A stretch of DNA of 64,000 nt from Cupriavidus taiwanensis. GTDB lineage: Bacteria > Pseudomonadota > Gammaproteobacteria > Burkholderiales > Burkholderiaceae. The position numbers were made by a program, and so were the translations under genes. The stretch is from assembly GCF_900250115.1 (NCBI RefSeq), contig NZ_LT984804.1, forward strand, positions 1 to 64,000. Reading direction: 5' to 3'. Shown piece after piece: positions 53,237-61,660 of the stretch (the stretch's first letter is position 1; every line of letters starts with the position of its first letter). The notes under the pieces are model-generated. The model did no database searches. It saw only the letters and a program-made list of their open reading frames with translations, and was not told the DNA's origin.

Positions 53237-53758
53237 TCAGTCCTGGCGGCCGCGTTCGCGCGCCAGGCGCGCCTTCAGGTGCGGCACCAGCCCGCCGGCG
53301 GCCAGGATGGCGCGCAGGAACGCCGGGATCGGTTCGCACGCAATCTCGCTGCCGTCGTCCAGCCGCAACTGCGCGGTGTCCAGGTCCAGCACCGCGTGCG
53401 CGCCGTCGGCCAGTCGGCTGGTGTCGGCGCAGACCAGCACCGGCAGGCCCAGGTTGATGGCGTTGCGATAGAACAGCCCGCCGAACGATTGCGCCACCAC
53501 CGCGCCCACCCCCAGTTCCCGCAGCGCCTGCGGCGCCTGCTCGCGCGAGGAGCCGATGCCGAAGTTGGCTCCCGCCACCAGCACGTCGCCGGGGCGCACG
53601 CTGTCGGGAAACTCCGGGCGCAGCGAGGCCAGGCAATGTCGGGCCAGCACCGGCAGCGGCGCTTTCATCAGCACGGCGGGGGCCATGGCATCGGTGTCGA
53701 TGTTGTCGCCGAAGCGCCAGAGGCGGCCGGCAGGGGCGGGGGCGAGGGCAGAGGTCAT
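53237..53758 (-). CDS. 3-isopropylmalate dehydratase small subunit-like (LeuD type)
   Basis: The 173-residue swivelling domain of the aconitase superfamily has the NIDTDAMAPA start region and the substrate loop FGIGSSREQAP. It pairs with the LeuC-like subunit encoded 48 bp upstream (53807-55093). Because no other leucine genes are near and the pair sits with a GntR regulator and a Bug-type binding protein, a catabolic hydratase for another hydroxyacid is as likely as a leucine-biosynthesis role. Confidence 0.88.
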   Translation of the reverse strand: MTSALAPAPAGRLWRFGDNIDTDAMAPAVLMKAPLPVLARHCLASLRPEFPDSVRPGDVLVAGANFGIGSSREQAPQALRELGVGAVVAQSFGGLFYRNAINLGLPVLVCADTSRLADGAHAVLDLDTAQLRLDDGSEIACEPIPAFLRAILAAGGLVPHLKARLARERGRQD

Positions 53759-53806
53759 GCGGGAATTCTGTCCCGCCGGCGGCGGGCACGAGGTGGGGGC
53801 CGCGCG

Positions 53807-55093
53807 TTACTCCAGCAGCGAGCGCGGATCGGTGATGCGGCCGGTGACGGCGCTGGCGGCCACCGTCATCGGCGAGCCGAGCCACACCGCGCTGCCGGCG
53901 TCGCCCATGCGGCCCGAGAAATTGCGCGCGGTCGAGGCAATGGCGCGGCTGCCAGCCGGGAAGCGCGCCGCGCCATAGCCCGCGCAGGCGCCGCAGGCAT
54001 TGGGCAGCAGCATCGCGCCGGCGTCGGCGAGGATGCCGAGCGTGCCTTCCTGCTCCGCCTGCAACTGGTCGCGGCGCGAGGCCGGCGCCACCTGCAGCGT
54101 TACGCCGGCCGCGACGCGGCGCCCGCGCAGCACGCGCGCGGCCATGCGCAGGTCTTCCAGCTTGGCGCCGGTGCAGGCGCCCAGGTAGGCAATCTGCACC
54201 GCCTCGCCGGCGGCCTGGTCGACCGGCGCGCTGTTGGCGGGCGAGTGCGGCGCGGCCACTTGCGGTGCCAGCGCGGCGGCGTCGAAGCGGTGCGTGGCCA
54301 GCACCGGCGCGCCGGCATCGCTGCGCCAGTGGTCCAGATCGATGGCGGCCAGCGTCGGCGCCGGCACGCCGGCCTGAGCCAGCCAGTCCAGCGTGACCGC
54401 GTCGGGCGCCACCAGCCCGGTCTGCGCGCCGAGTTCGGTGCTCATGTTGGTGAGCGTCATGCGCTCCTGCATCGGCAGCGCGGTGACGGCGCCGCCGGTG
54501 TATTCGAGCGCCTGGTAGCGCCCACCGCCCATGCCCAGCGTGGCGCACAGGAACAGCATCATGTCCTTGGCGCAGACCCCGGGCGCGAGCTGTCCGTCCC
54601 ATTGCAGCCGGATGGTGTCCGGCACCCGCAGCCAGATCTCGCCGGTGGCGAGCACGCCGGCCATCTCGGTCGCGCCCACGCCGAACATGTACGCGCCGAA
54701 GGCGCCCCCCGTGGGGCTGTGGCTGTCGCCGCCGACGATCAGGCGGCCCGGCAGCACATGGCCGCGCTCGGGCAGCACCACGTGGCAGATGCCCTCGGCG
54801 TCGATGAAGTGCGCGCCGGCCTGGCGCGTCCAGTCGCGCGTGAAGCGCAGGATCGATTCAGCCTGGGCGTCGCCGCCGGGCACGAAATGGTCGGTCACTA
54901 CCACATAGCGCGACGGGTCCCAGACTCCGGTGCCAAGCTCCTGCAGCAGCGGCGCCACGCGGCGCGGGCCGCTGGAGTCGTGCGACATCGCCAGGTCGAC
55001 CTGGCAGATCACCACGGTGCCGGGTTCGGCATGGGCCAGCCCGGCGGCGCGCGCCACCAGCTTCTGCGCGAGCGTGGCGGGAAGGGCGCTCAT
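53807..55093 (-). CDS. 3-isopropylmalate dehydratase large subunit-like (LeuC type)
   Basis: This 428-residue aconitase-superfamily subunit has three cysteines for a [4Fe-4S] cluster: Cys307 in LGACTGAK and Cys367 and Cys370 in NACGACAG. It also has the DSHSPTGGAFG substrate motif and TDHFVPGG near the N terminus. It dehydrates and rehydrates a hydroxy acid together with the small subunit. The start overlaps the stop of the binding-protein gene by 4 bp. The LeuC homologue is shorter than typical biosynthetic LeuC (about 465), as in the archaeal/homoaconitase-like subgroup. Confidence 0.9.
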   Translation of the reverse strand: MSALPATLAQKLVARAAGLAHAEPGTVVICQVDLAMSHDSSGPRRVAPLLQELGTGVWDPSRYVVVTDHFVPGGDAQAESILRFTRDWTRQAGAHFIDAEGICHVVLPERGHVLPGRLIVGGDSHSPTGGAFGAYMFGVGATEMAGVLATGEIWLRVPDTIRLQWDGQLAPGVCAKDMMLFLCATLGMGGGRYQALEYTGGAVTALPMQERMTLTNMSTELGAQTGLVAPDAVTLDWLAQAGVPAPTLAAIDLDHWRSDAGAPVLATHRFDAAALAPQVAAPHSPANSAPVDQAAGEAVQIAYLGACTGAKLEDLRMAARVLRGRRVAAGVTLQVAPASRRDQLQAEQEGTLGILADAGAMLLPNACGACAGYGAARFPAGSRAIASTARNFSGRMGDAGSAVWLGSPMTVAASAVTGRITDPRSLLE

Positions 55094-56139
55094 TCCGGCG
55101 ACGCTCCCGAGTACCTGACCACGCCGGCCCAGCGCTTGACGTCCTGCTTGACGAAGGCAGCGAAGGCCTCGGGCGGCGTGCCCATCGGCTGCGCGCCGTC
55201 GTTCTCCAGGCGCTTGCGCACCGCGGGAGACTCCAGCCCCTTGCGCGCGGCCTGGTACAGCGCCTGGGTGGTGTCGTGCGACATGCCGGCCGGCCCGAAC
55301 AGCCCGAACCACGCACTCGACTCGAAGCCCTTGACGGTATTGCCGATCGGCGCCGCGCCCGGGAACTGCGGCAGCGGCGCGGGGCTGGTCACGCCCAGCA
55401 CCTTGAGCTTGCCCGCGCGCACGTGCGGCAGCACGTTGATGGTGCTGGCGAACATCAGGTCGCACTGGCCCGCCAGCACGTCGGTCAGCGCCGGCGAGGT
55501 GCCCTTGTACGGGATGTTGACGATGTAGGTGCCGGTCATCATCTTGAACATGTCGCCAGCCATGTGCAGCGACGAGCCGACCGAGCCGATGGCGAAGTTC
55601 AGCTTGCCCGGCTCCGAGCGCGCCAGGCGGATCAGCTCGGGCACGTTGTTGGCCGCCAGCCGGGGCGTGGCCACCAGCACGCTCGGCACGGTAGCGACCA
55701 GCGTGATCGGCGTGAAGTCCTGCACCGGGTCGAACGGCAGCTTCTTGTACAGCGTGGCGTTGATGGTATGGCTGGTGAAGCTCATCAGCAGCGTGCTGCC
55801 GTCCGGCGCGCTCTTGGCGACCAGGTCCGCGGCGATATTGCCGCCGGCGCCGGGGCGGTTCTCGACCACCACGGGCTGGCCCAGCTCCTGCGACATCTCC
55901 TGGGCGATGGTGCGCGCCAGCGTGTCGGTGGTGCCGCCGGCCGGCGCGCCCACCAGGATCCGGATCGGCTTGCCGCCGGCAAGCTGCGCCTGCGGCTGGT
56001 TTTGTGCCTGCGCCGCCGCCGGCAGCGGCAGCGCCAGCGCGCAGGCGGCCAGCGTGCCGAGCGTGGCGAGGCGCCGCATCATGGCGCGGCGCGGCATCGA
56101 AGGCAGGCGGGTCGGGCTGGACGGACGGGACTCAGGCAT
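55090..56139 (-). CDS. Bug-family (TctC-like) periplasmic solute-binding protein
   Basis: The 349-residue periplasmic binding protein has a twin-arginine-like or Sec signal (MMRRLATLGTLAACALALP, cleavage after AAA) and the Bug-family motifs RILVGAPAGGTTDTLAR, VVVENRPGAGGN and IPYKGTSPAL. Bug proteins bind carboxylates such as tricarboxylates and are very numerous in Cupriavidus and Bordetella. GAGGAG precedes the ATG at 56139. It is coupled to the LeuC-like gene, so it probably captures the hydratase substrate or product. No TctA/TctB membrane partner lies in the window. Confidence 0.92.
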   Translation of the reverse strand: MPESRPSSPTRLPSMPRRAMMRRLATLGTLAACALALPLPAAAQAQNQPQAQLAGGKPIRILVGAPAGGTTDTLARTIAQEMSQELGQPVVVENRPGAGGNIAADLVAKSAPDGSTLLMSFTSHTINATLYKKLPFDPVQDFTPITLVATVPSVLVATPRLAANNVPELIRLARSEPGKLNFAIGSVGSSLHMAGDMFKMMTGTYIVNIPYKGTSPALTDVLAGQCDLMFASTINVLPHVRAGKLKVLGVTSPAPLPQFPGAAPIGNTVKGFESSAWFGLFGPAGMSHDTTQALYQAARKGLESPAVRKRLENDGAQPMGTPPEAFAAFVKQDVKRWAGVVRYSGASPE

Positions 56140-56241
56140 GGCGGCGGCTCCTCGCTCGATGTGATCAGGGATGCGCAGTATGGCGCGGAACGGGGTCCGG
56201 CGCACTCGCGGCAACGCAAGCACGGGGCAACTCCCGTGGCG

Positions 56242-57027
56242 TCAGTCGCGCAGGCCCGGGCGGGTCTCGCTCTCGACCCAGACGTTGGCACTGTCGACAC
56301 CGGCCGGCGACAGTTCCATCCGGTATTCGTAGCGGTCGGGGCGGTACTGGCCCAGCAGCAGCTGCACCGGGCGCCCGGACTGGTCCTTGACCACGCGGCG
56401 CACCGCCAGCAGCGCGCCACCGACCGGCACATCCAGCAGCGGCGCCACCACCACGTCGGCCAGCCGGGCCGACAGCACCTGGCTGGCACGGCCGAGCTTG
56501 ACGCCGCCCGCTTCCAGCAGGCGCAGCACCGGGGTCTCTTCCAGCGCCTGGCGCGTGAGCGGCCGGCCCAGCGTCGCCGGCAGGTAGACCGTGATGTGCG
56601 ACAGCGGACGGTTGCGGTAGTGGCGCACCCGCACGATCTTTACCACCGGGTCGCCCGCCTCGATCTGCAGCGAGTCGGCGACATCGGGCGTGGCATGGAC
56701 TTCGTCGATCGAGATCACCTTGACCGAGGTCTTCTGGCCCATGTCGATGATGTTGTCGAGCAGGCTGGTGCCGCGTTCCTCGCCGCCGGCCGCGGCCGGG
56801 CGCACCGGATGCGGATTGACGAAGGTGCCCAGCCCGCGGTGGCGGCGCACCAGTCCTTCCTGCACCAGCCGGTCGAACACGCGCCGCATGGTCACGCGCG
56901 AGGCGTGGAACTGCTTGGCAAGGTCGATCTCCCCGGGCAAGGGACCCTGGCCGAAGCGGCCTTCGACGATCTGCTGGCGCAGCACCACGTAAATCTGGTG
57001 ATACAGGGGAACGACGGCTTCACTCAT
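56242..57027 (-). CDS. GntR-family regulator with UTRA domain
   Basis: This 261-residue HutC-subfamily regulator has an N-terminal winged helix (LYHQIYVVLRQQIVEG, then FHASRVTMRRVFDRL) and a C-terminal UTRA ligand-binding domain (from about residue 95, with VVKIVRVRHYRNRPL). It lies first in the leftward operon with the Bug protein and hydratase subunits and probably represses it until the substrate is present. Confidence 0.9.
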   Translation of the reverse strand: MSEAVVPLYHQIYVVLRQQIVEGRFGQGPLPGEIDLAKQFHASRVTMRRVFDRLVQEGLVRRHRGLGTFVNPHPVRPAAAGGEERGTSLLDNIIDMGQKTSVKVISIDEVHATPDVADSLQIEAGDPVVKIVRVRHYRNRPLSHITVYLPATLGRPLTRQALEETPVLRLLEAGGVKLGRASQVLSARLADVVVAPLLDVPVGGALLAVRRVVKDQSGRPVQLLLGQYRPDRYEYRMELSPAGVDSANVWVESETRPGLRD

Positions 57028-57453
57028 GGTTTCCCTTGTGGAGAGATGACAAGTCTGTAATGCCTCTAATGTACTTTAAATCAGACATAGGACCTAGCGA
57101 GGATAAACGCTGAGGGGTTTTCGCGACAAGGGCCTTGCACCGCTGCGACGCTGCGCCAAGGCGCGGCGACCCATCGGGACGGATTCGCCCGGTTGCGCCG
57201 GCGGCGTGCCGGCCGGCGGCCGGCGCGCGGCCATGGCCTCGGCGCACACTTGCGCAAGCCGCCAGCGTTGCGTCAAGGCGGCAATGTGGGCCGGCTCACA
57301 TGGGCGGCGGCGGCGGCACCCCCGGTCCCATGTTTCACCGCCGAAACGCGGTCGCAGCATCAGGGCAAATCCCGAGCAGGCGCCGCAAACCCTTGAAAAA
57401 CAAGGCTTTCTTGGCTCCCCCCGGAGGATCCCACCAACCCCATGGGACCCCTC

Positions 57454-57471
57454 TGTCACAGCAATGTGACA
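57454..57471. promoter_or_regulatory. Palindromic enhancer-like site
   Basis: TGTCAC-N6-GTGACA is a perfect 18-bp inverted repeat located about 130 bp upstream of the sigma-54-like promoter. This is the usual distance for the binding site of a sigma-54 activator. The activator is unknown. Confidence 0.5.
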
Positions 57472-57590
57472 TGTCCCCGGCCGCACATCAGGCGGGGCCA
57501 TGTTGATCCGGCAAAACATCGGCCAAAACCCCTGCCGCAACGCCAGGTGGCCCTTGTAATACAAGGACTTGCCGCCTCGGGTGACGAAGC

Positions 57591-57605
57591 TGGCACCGAT
57601 TATGC
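57591..57605 (+). promoter_or_regulatory. Sigma-54-type (-24/-12) promoter
   Basis: TGGCACCGATTATGC has the invariant GG (57592-57593) and GC (57604-57605) exactly 12 bases apart, and a full TGGCAC -24 box. It lies about 115 bp before the start of the Asn/Gly-rich protein gene. The -12 box departs from consensus at its first base (ATGC for TTGC). Confidence 0.55.
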
Positions 57606-57721
57606 GCAGGGCAGGCTGGTTTGGCAGCAAGCCCGACCTGAACCTCCGGCCGTGCGCTCGTCGATGAGTGCCGGTTAGGAGCAGAGCCGCTGTGACTGTG
57701 AAATCCTCCTGGGAGCATCGT

Positions 57722-59359
57722 ATGAACAAGACACTTCTGGCGTCGGCGATTGCCCTCGCCTTTGCTGGTTCGGCGTGGGGTAACCCGACCAATAACAACA
57801 CGGACGGCTGGAACCATCAGTCAGCCACCGCCAATTCAACCCAACGCGGCGCCGGGTCTCTCGCCAATGAGAACTCGACGTCCAACCAGGACAACTCCGA
57901 TCACAGCACCAGCACCCGCACCACCACCATCGACGTCGACAAGTCTCAGACCAACTCCAACAACCGCACAGCGACGGTTGTGGTCGACAAGTCGACCAAT
58001 GACTCCAACAACCGCACCAACTCCAACAACAAGAGCAAGACCAACTCCGACAACCGCACCCGCCTGACGCTGGACCAGGGCGGGCTGGGCAATGCCGCCG
58101 CCAACGCAGGCAATGCCTCGTCTAGCATCGCCAATTCCTTCAACACCAGCAAGGCGATCGCGGTCAGCAAGCTTAGCGGCCAGGTCACCGGCAACACCGT
58201 CGCCAACATCGGTAACGTGGCCAAGAACTTCGGCAATGCCAACGGCGGCACCGGCTTCGGCGGCAAGGGCGGTCAAGGCGGTCAGGGCGGTACCGGCGCT
58301 GGCGGCAGCGGCGGATCCGGTGCGGCCGGCGCGGCCGGTGCGGTCGGCGCAGCCGGTGCAGTCGGCGCCAAGTCGTTCGCCTACAACGGCGGTGCGCGCG
58401 CCGGTGATGCTACCAGCGGCCGCGCCATTGGCGGTGACGGTGGCGATGGCGGCGCGGCGCTCGGTCGCGCTGGCGATGGCGGCGGCGCCTATGGCCGCGG
58501 CGGCAGCGCACTGAGCGCGGCTGGCAGCACGGGCGGCAGTGGCGGCGATGCCTATGGCAAGGGCGGCGGTGCCCTGAGCGCTTCGCTTGGCGCGGGCGGT
58601 CGCGGCGGCGGCGCTGGCGCAATCGGCGGCGGCGGCCTGGGTGCCAGCGGTGCGCTGGGTGGGCTGGCCGGTTCAGCCGGCGGCTCGGGCGGCAGCGGCG
58701 GCGATGCCAACGGCCGCGGCGCGGACGCTGGCGGTGCCGGCGGCGCCGGTGGCGGTTCCGGGGCGGCCGGTACTAACACGGCGGGCGCGGGCACGGGCAC
58801 GGGCGGCGGCGCGGGTGCGACCGGCGGTACCGGCGGTGCCGGCAGTTCCGGCGCGGTCGCCACCGGTGGCGCCGGCAGCGGCACTGGCGGTGCTGGCGGC
58901 ACCAGCGGGGCTGGCTCGACGGCAACGGCTGGCACGGGCACGGCGACCGGCGGTGCCGGCGGCGGGCAGAGCAGCGTCGGCGGCGCGGGCGGTGCCGGCG
59001 CGGCGGCCAACTCGGGCGCGGCTACCAGCGTGGCCACGAACGGCAGCAACTCCGCGGGTAACGGCGGCAATGGCGGCAACGGCGGCAACGGCGGCAGCGG
59101 CGGCAGCGGCGGCAGCGGCGGTGCAGCGACCGGCGGTACCGGTGGCGCCGGCGGCGTCGGCAACGGCGGCCTGGGCGGCAGCGGCGGCAACGGCGGCTAC
59201 AACCTGGTCGACGCAGGCACCTTCAACATGTCCAACACCATGACCAGCGTCGGTCAGACGGCGGCGGGCATCATGATGGCCAGCCAGAACAGCGGCGTGG
59301 CCTCGCTGGTGCAGCAAAGCGTGAACGTGCAGGCCAACCTCAACGTGGGCGGCAGGTAA
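57722..59359 (+). CDS. Large secreted Asn- and Gly-rich protein (candidate matrix or amyloid subunit)
   Basis: The 545-residue protein has a Sec signal peptide (MNKTLLASAIALAFAG, cleavage after AWG). An Asn/Thr/Ser-rich region (about residues 20-115) has four heptad-like copies of T-N-S-N-N-R-T and variants. A Gly/Ala-rich low-complexity domain of about 320 residues (GG-x repeats) follows, and then a distinct C-terminal 45 residues ending in SQNSGVASLVQQSVNV. There are no Cys residues. Together with the downstream C39 peptidase and FapF-like barrel this suggests an exported fibre-forming or matrix protein. GGGAG precedes ATG 57722. The repeat content makes length variation between strains likely. 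Confidence 0.75.
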   Translation: MNKTLLASAIALAFAGSAWGNPTNNNTDGWNHQSATANSTQRGAGSLANENSTSNQDNSDHSTSTRTTTIDVDKSQTNSNNRTATVVVDKSTNDSNNRTNSNNKSKTNSDNRTRLTLDQGGLGNAAANAGNASSSIANSFNTSKAIAVSKLSGQVTGNTVANIGNVAKNFGNANGGTGFGGKGGQGGQGGTGAGGSGGSGAAGAAGAVGAAGAVGAKSFAYNGGARAGDATSGRAIGGDGGDGGAALGRAGDGGGAYGRGGSALSAAGSTGGSGGDAYGKGGGALSASLGAGGRGGGAGAIGGGGLGASGALGGLAGSAGGSGGSGGDANGRGADAGGAGGAGGGSGAAGTNTAGAGTGTGGGAGATGGTGGAGSSGAVATGGAGSGTGGAGGTSGAGSTATAGTGTATGGAGGGQSSVGGAGGAGAAANSGAATSVATNGSNSAGNGGNGGNGGNGGSGGSGGSGGAATGGTGGAGGVGNGGLGGSGGNGGYNLVDAGTFNMSNTMTSVGQTAAGIMMASQNSGVASLVQQSVNVQANLNVGGR

Positions 59360-59371
59360 GACGCGCAACGC

Positions 59372-59404
59372 GGCCGGGTCCCGGGCTTGCCCCGGGACCC
59401 GGCC
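59372..59404 (+). terminator. Strong hairpin after the Asn/Gly-rich protein gene
   Basis: A perfect 14-bp GC-rich stem (59372-59385 with 59391-59404) with loop CTTGC is followed by only three T residues. It probably gives partial termination or protects the 3' end, so that the first gene is expressed above the rest of the cluster. Confidence 0.6.
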
Positions 59405-59542
59405 GGCGGTTTCGCAGTCATGCCGGCAGGACCGGCGCCCGCATCCTGTGTGCGGGCGCCCGGGCCCTGTCTTACCTACGCAAGCCAAGTTGCCATGCAG
59501 CCGACAGGAGAGAGTCGGCGCACCGGCAGGGGGGGAAACACC

Positions 59543-59968
59543 ATGCAACCGGTCCGCTTCGCCGTCGGCGCCTGCGCCGCGGCATTACTCGCCTGGCCAG
59601 CATTGCAGGCCCGCGCGGAGCCGCCAGGGCTGGAGGCCGCCATGGCCGCCGCGCGTGCAGACGCTGCCGCGGCCACCGCGGCGGTGGCCGCACCGGCGCC
59701 AGCGCCGGCCGCGCTGTTCGCCGGCGCGGCCAGGGCCGTGCCCGTGTCGCGGCTGGATGACGTCCGCGGCGGTGCGGAAGTCACCGTCAACGATATGCGC
59801 CTGCACGGCACCGTGGCCGACAACGCCGCGGTCAACACCTTGTCCGGCACCAACCACATCACGGATGGCGCGTTCTCGAATGCGGCGGGGATTCCCACCG
59901 CGATCCAGAACTCGGGATCGAACGTACTGATCCAGAACGCCACCATCGTCAACGTCCAGTTCAAATGA
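59543..59968 (+). CDS. Secreted protein with double-glycine-like site (cluster protein 2)
   Basis: The 141-residue exported protein has a signal peptide (MQPVRFAVGACAAALLAW, cleavage after ARA). An Ala/Pro-rich segment is followed by S-R-L-D-D-V-R-G-G at residues 69-77 and a short polar mature domain ending AIQNSGSNVLIQNATIV. The G-G is placed like the cleavage site of C39-peptidase substrates, and a C39 peptidase is encoded immediately downstream with a 4-bp overlap. The end of the protein resembles the end of the large Asn/Gly-rich protein. It may be a minor subunit or nucleator. Confidence 0.7.
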   Translation: MQPVRFAVGACAAALLAWPALQARAEPPGLEAAMAAARADAAAATAAVAAPAPAPAALFAGAARAVPVSRLDDVRGGAEVTVNDMRLHGTVADNAAVNTLSGTNHITDGAFSNAAGIPTAIQNSGSNVLIQNATIVNVQFK

Positions 59969-60666
59969 TGAAGCCGCTGCGAATCCTGCTGGCGTGCGTG
60001 TCCTGGCTGCTGGCGACGGCGCACGTGCCCGGCGTGCAGGCCGCCGACGTTCCGATCTACGGCCCGGTCGGCGAACCCTACAGCGTCAGGGTCACCAGCC
60101 TGCGCGAGGCGCGCTTCAAGTCCACCATCCGCCAGCAGTTCGACTTCAGCTGCGGCTCGGCCGCGGTGGCCACGCTGCTGACATACCAGTACGGCCATCC
60201 GATCAACGAGGCCACCGTGTTCCAGAACATGTACCTCAACGGCGACCAGCAGAAGATCCGCGCCGAAGGGTTCTCGCTGCTGGACATGAAGCGCTTCCTG
60301 GCGGCGCTGGGCTATGAGGCGGATGGCTTCGAGCTGCCGCTGTCCAAGCTGGAAGAAACGCAGGTGCCGGCGATCGTGCTGATCGTGGAGAACGGCTACC
60401 ACCATTTCGTGGTGGTCAAGGGCGTGCAGGGCAACCGCGTGCTGGTCGGCGATCCGGCGCGCGGCACGCGGGCCATGTCGCGCGAACAGTTCGAGCGCAT
60501 CTGGGACAGCCAGCTGCTGTTCGTGATCCACAACCGCACCGAGCGCGCGCGCTTCAATCTCGCCGCGGACTGGCGCGTCGCGCCCAGCGGTCCTTACTGG
60601 ATGGGCGTCAACCGGGACAACCTGTTCTTCACGGTCATGCCCCGCCATGGCGCCGGAGATTTTTGA
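59965..60666 (+). CDS. C39-family cysteine peptidase (FapD-like)
   Basis: This 233-residue exported C39-like peptidase has a signal peptide (LLACVSWLLATAHVPGVQA) and the C39 signature QQFDFSCGSAAVATLL with catalytic Cys62. The catalytic His146 lies in YHHFVVVKG, followed by Asp162 in LVGDPARG. It is a stand-alone peptidase, not fused to an ABC transporter. In Fap amyloid operons FapD is such a peptidase and is needed for subunit export. Here it lies between two proteins carrying L-D-D-x-R-G-G, which are its probable substrates. Confidence 0.88.
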   Translation: MMKPLRILLACVSWLLATAHVPGVQAADVPIYGPVGEPYSVRVTSLREARFKSTIRQQFDFSCGSAAVATLLTYQYGHPINEATVFQNMYLNGDQQKIRAEGFSLLDMKRFLAALGYEADGFELPLSKLEETQVPAIVLIVENGYHHFVVVKGVQGNRVLVGDPARGTRAMSREQFERIWDSQLLFVIHNRTERARFNLAADWRVAPSGPYWMGVNRDNLFFTVMPRHGAGDF

Positions 60667-60676
60667 GGAACGCATC

Positions 60677-61585
60677 ATGTTGCAGATTTGCTTGCCGGGC
60701 CCGGCCGTGCCACGCAGCGCCGCCGCAGCGGCCGCGGCGATGGTGCTGGGCGCCGGCCTGGCGTACGCCGGCACGGCACAGGCCGGCATGCCGCCGCAGC
60801 CCGCGGCGACCGATCCCTCGGCGCCGCCGTCGCAGGCAGCCATGGCCGCGCGCGAGCGCGTCGACTCCCACCCGGTGGCTGCCGCGCGCGGCAGCATGGC
60901 CGGCTGGAAACCGGTGGCCCATGACAAGCTCGACGACATGCGCGGCGGCTTCGAGATGCCCGGGCTGCAGGTTTCGTTCGGTATCGAACGTGCGGTGTAC
61001 ATCAACGGCGACCTGGTGGTTGCTACCAGCATTAACATCCCGGACGTCAGCCGCATCACTGCCGACCAGGCCGCGCGGCTCGCCGCGACGCTGGGGCCCT
61101 CCATTGTGGCCAGCACCAATGCCGCGGTTGCCAACGCGCTGGCGGGCAACCCGGTCACGGCCGACGCCGCCGCGGCGATGCATGCCAATGGCACCGGCGC
61201 GGCGGCATCGGCTGCGGGTGGTGCGCAGGCGGGCGGCACGGCGGCGGCAGCGGCCAATGGTGGTGCCTCTGCCAGCGCCGGGACCGCCGGCGCCGCGGGT
61301 GCCGCAGGTGCGGCGGGCCTGCCGGCGACAGCCGTGAGTACCGCCACCGGCCAGGTCATCACCAACGGATTGCTCAACGTGATCCAGAACGGCCCGGGCA
61401 ATGCCGCGTCGGTGGGAGCTCTGGCGGGAACGCCGGTGACCGTGATCCAGAACACGCTGAACAACCAGAGCATCCGGAGCCTGATGACAATCGACGCAAG
61501 CGTCAATACGCTGCAGGCCTTCCGGTCGCAACTGGCCAACACGGCGCTGAACCAGGCGCTGCTGCGGGCCGCAAGCATGAGATAG
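60677..61585 (+). CDS. Secreted protein with double-glycine-like site (cluster protein 3)
   Basis: The 302-residue exported protein has a hydrophobic leader (about residues 15-37) and the motif K-L-D-D-M-R-G-G at residues 84-91, matching the site in cluster protein 2. A beta-rich segment follows (LQVSFGIERAVYINGDLV), then an Ala/Gly-rich stretch (about 185-225) and a C-terminal region with repeated I-Q-N elements (NVIQNGPGN and TVIQNTLNN). GAGGAA precedes the ATG at 60677. It starts 10 bp after the peptidase gene. A structural or nucleating role alongside the large protein is inferred. Confidence 0.7.
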   Translation: MLQICLPGPAVPRSAAAAAAAMVLGAGLAYAGTAQAGMPPQPAATDPSAPPSQAAMAARERVDSHPVAAARGSMAGWKPVAHDKLDDMRGGFEMPGLQVSFGIERAVYINGDLVVATSINIPDVSRITADQAARLAATLGPSIVASTNAAVANALAGNPVTADAAAAMHANGTGAAASAAGGAQAGGTAAAAANGGASASAGTAGAAGAAGAAGLPATAVSTATGQVITNGLLNVIQNGPGNAASVGALAGTPVTVIQNTLNNQSIRSLMTIDASVNTLQAFRSQLANTALNQALLRAASMR

Positions 61586-61660
61586 CCGTTAGCGAGGTAG
61601 CAGGCAGTACAGGTCGCAGGCTCCTGCAAGACAGCCTGCCGTCCGGGGGAGGAAGACGTG

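Larger units (their letters stand above)
57028..57721. other. Long regulatory region upstream of the matrix-protein cluster
   Basis: These 694 bp carry no convincing gene. The left 90 bp are AT-rich and should hold the GntR-gene promoter (minus strand). The right half contains two CCTTG...CAAGG palindromes (57391-57405 and 57552-57566), an 18-bp palindrome at 57454-57471 and a sigma-54-like promoter at 57591-57605, described separately. Confidence 0.6.

Noticed and set aside
58552..59190. Long Pro/Ala- and Arg-rich readings on both strands opposite and within the Gly-rich gene
   Set aside because: They are by-products of the GGC/GCC-rich repeat and lack start signals. Only the plus-strand frame has a signal peptide and ribosome-binding site.
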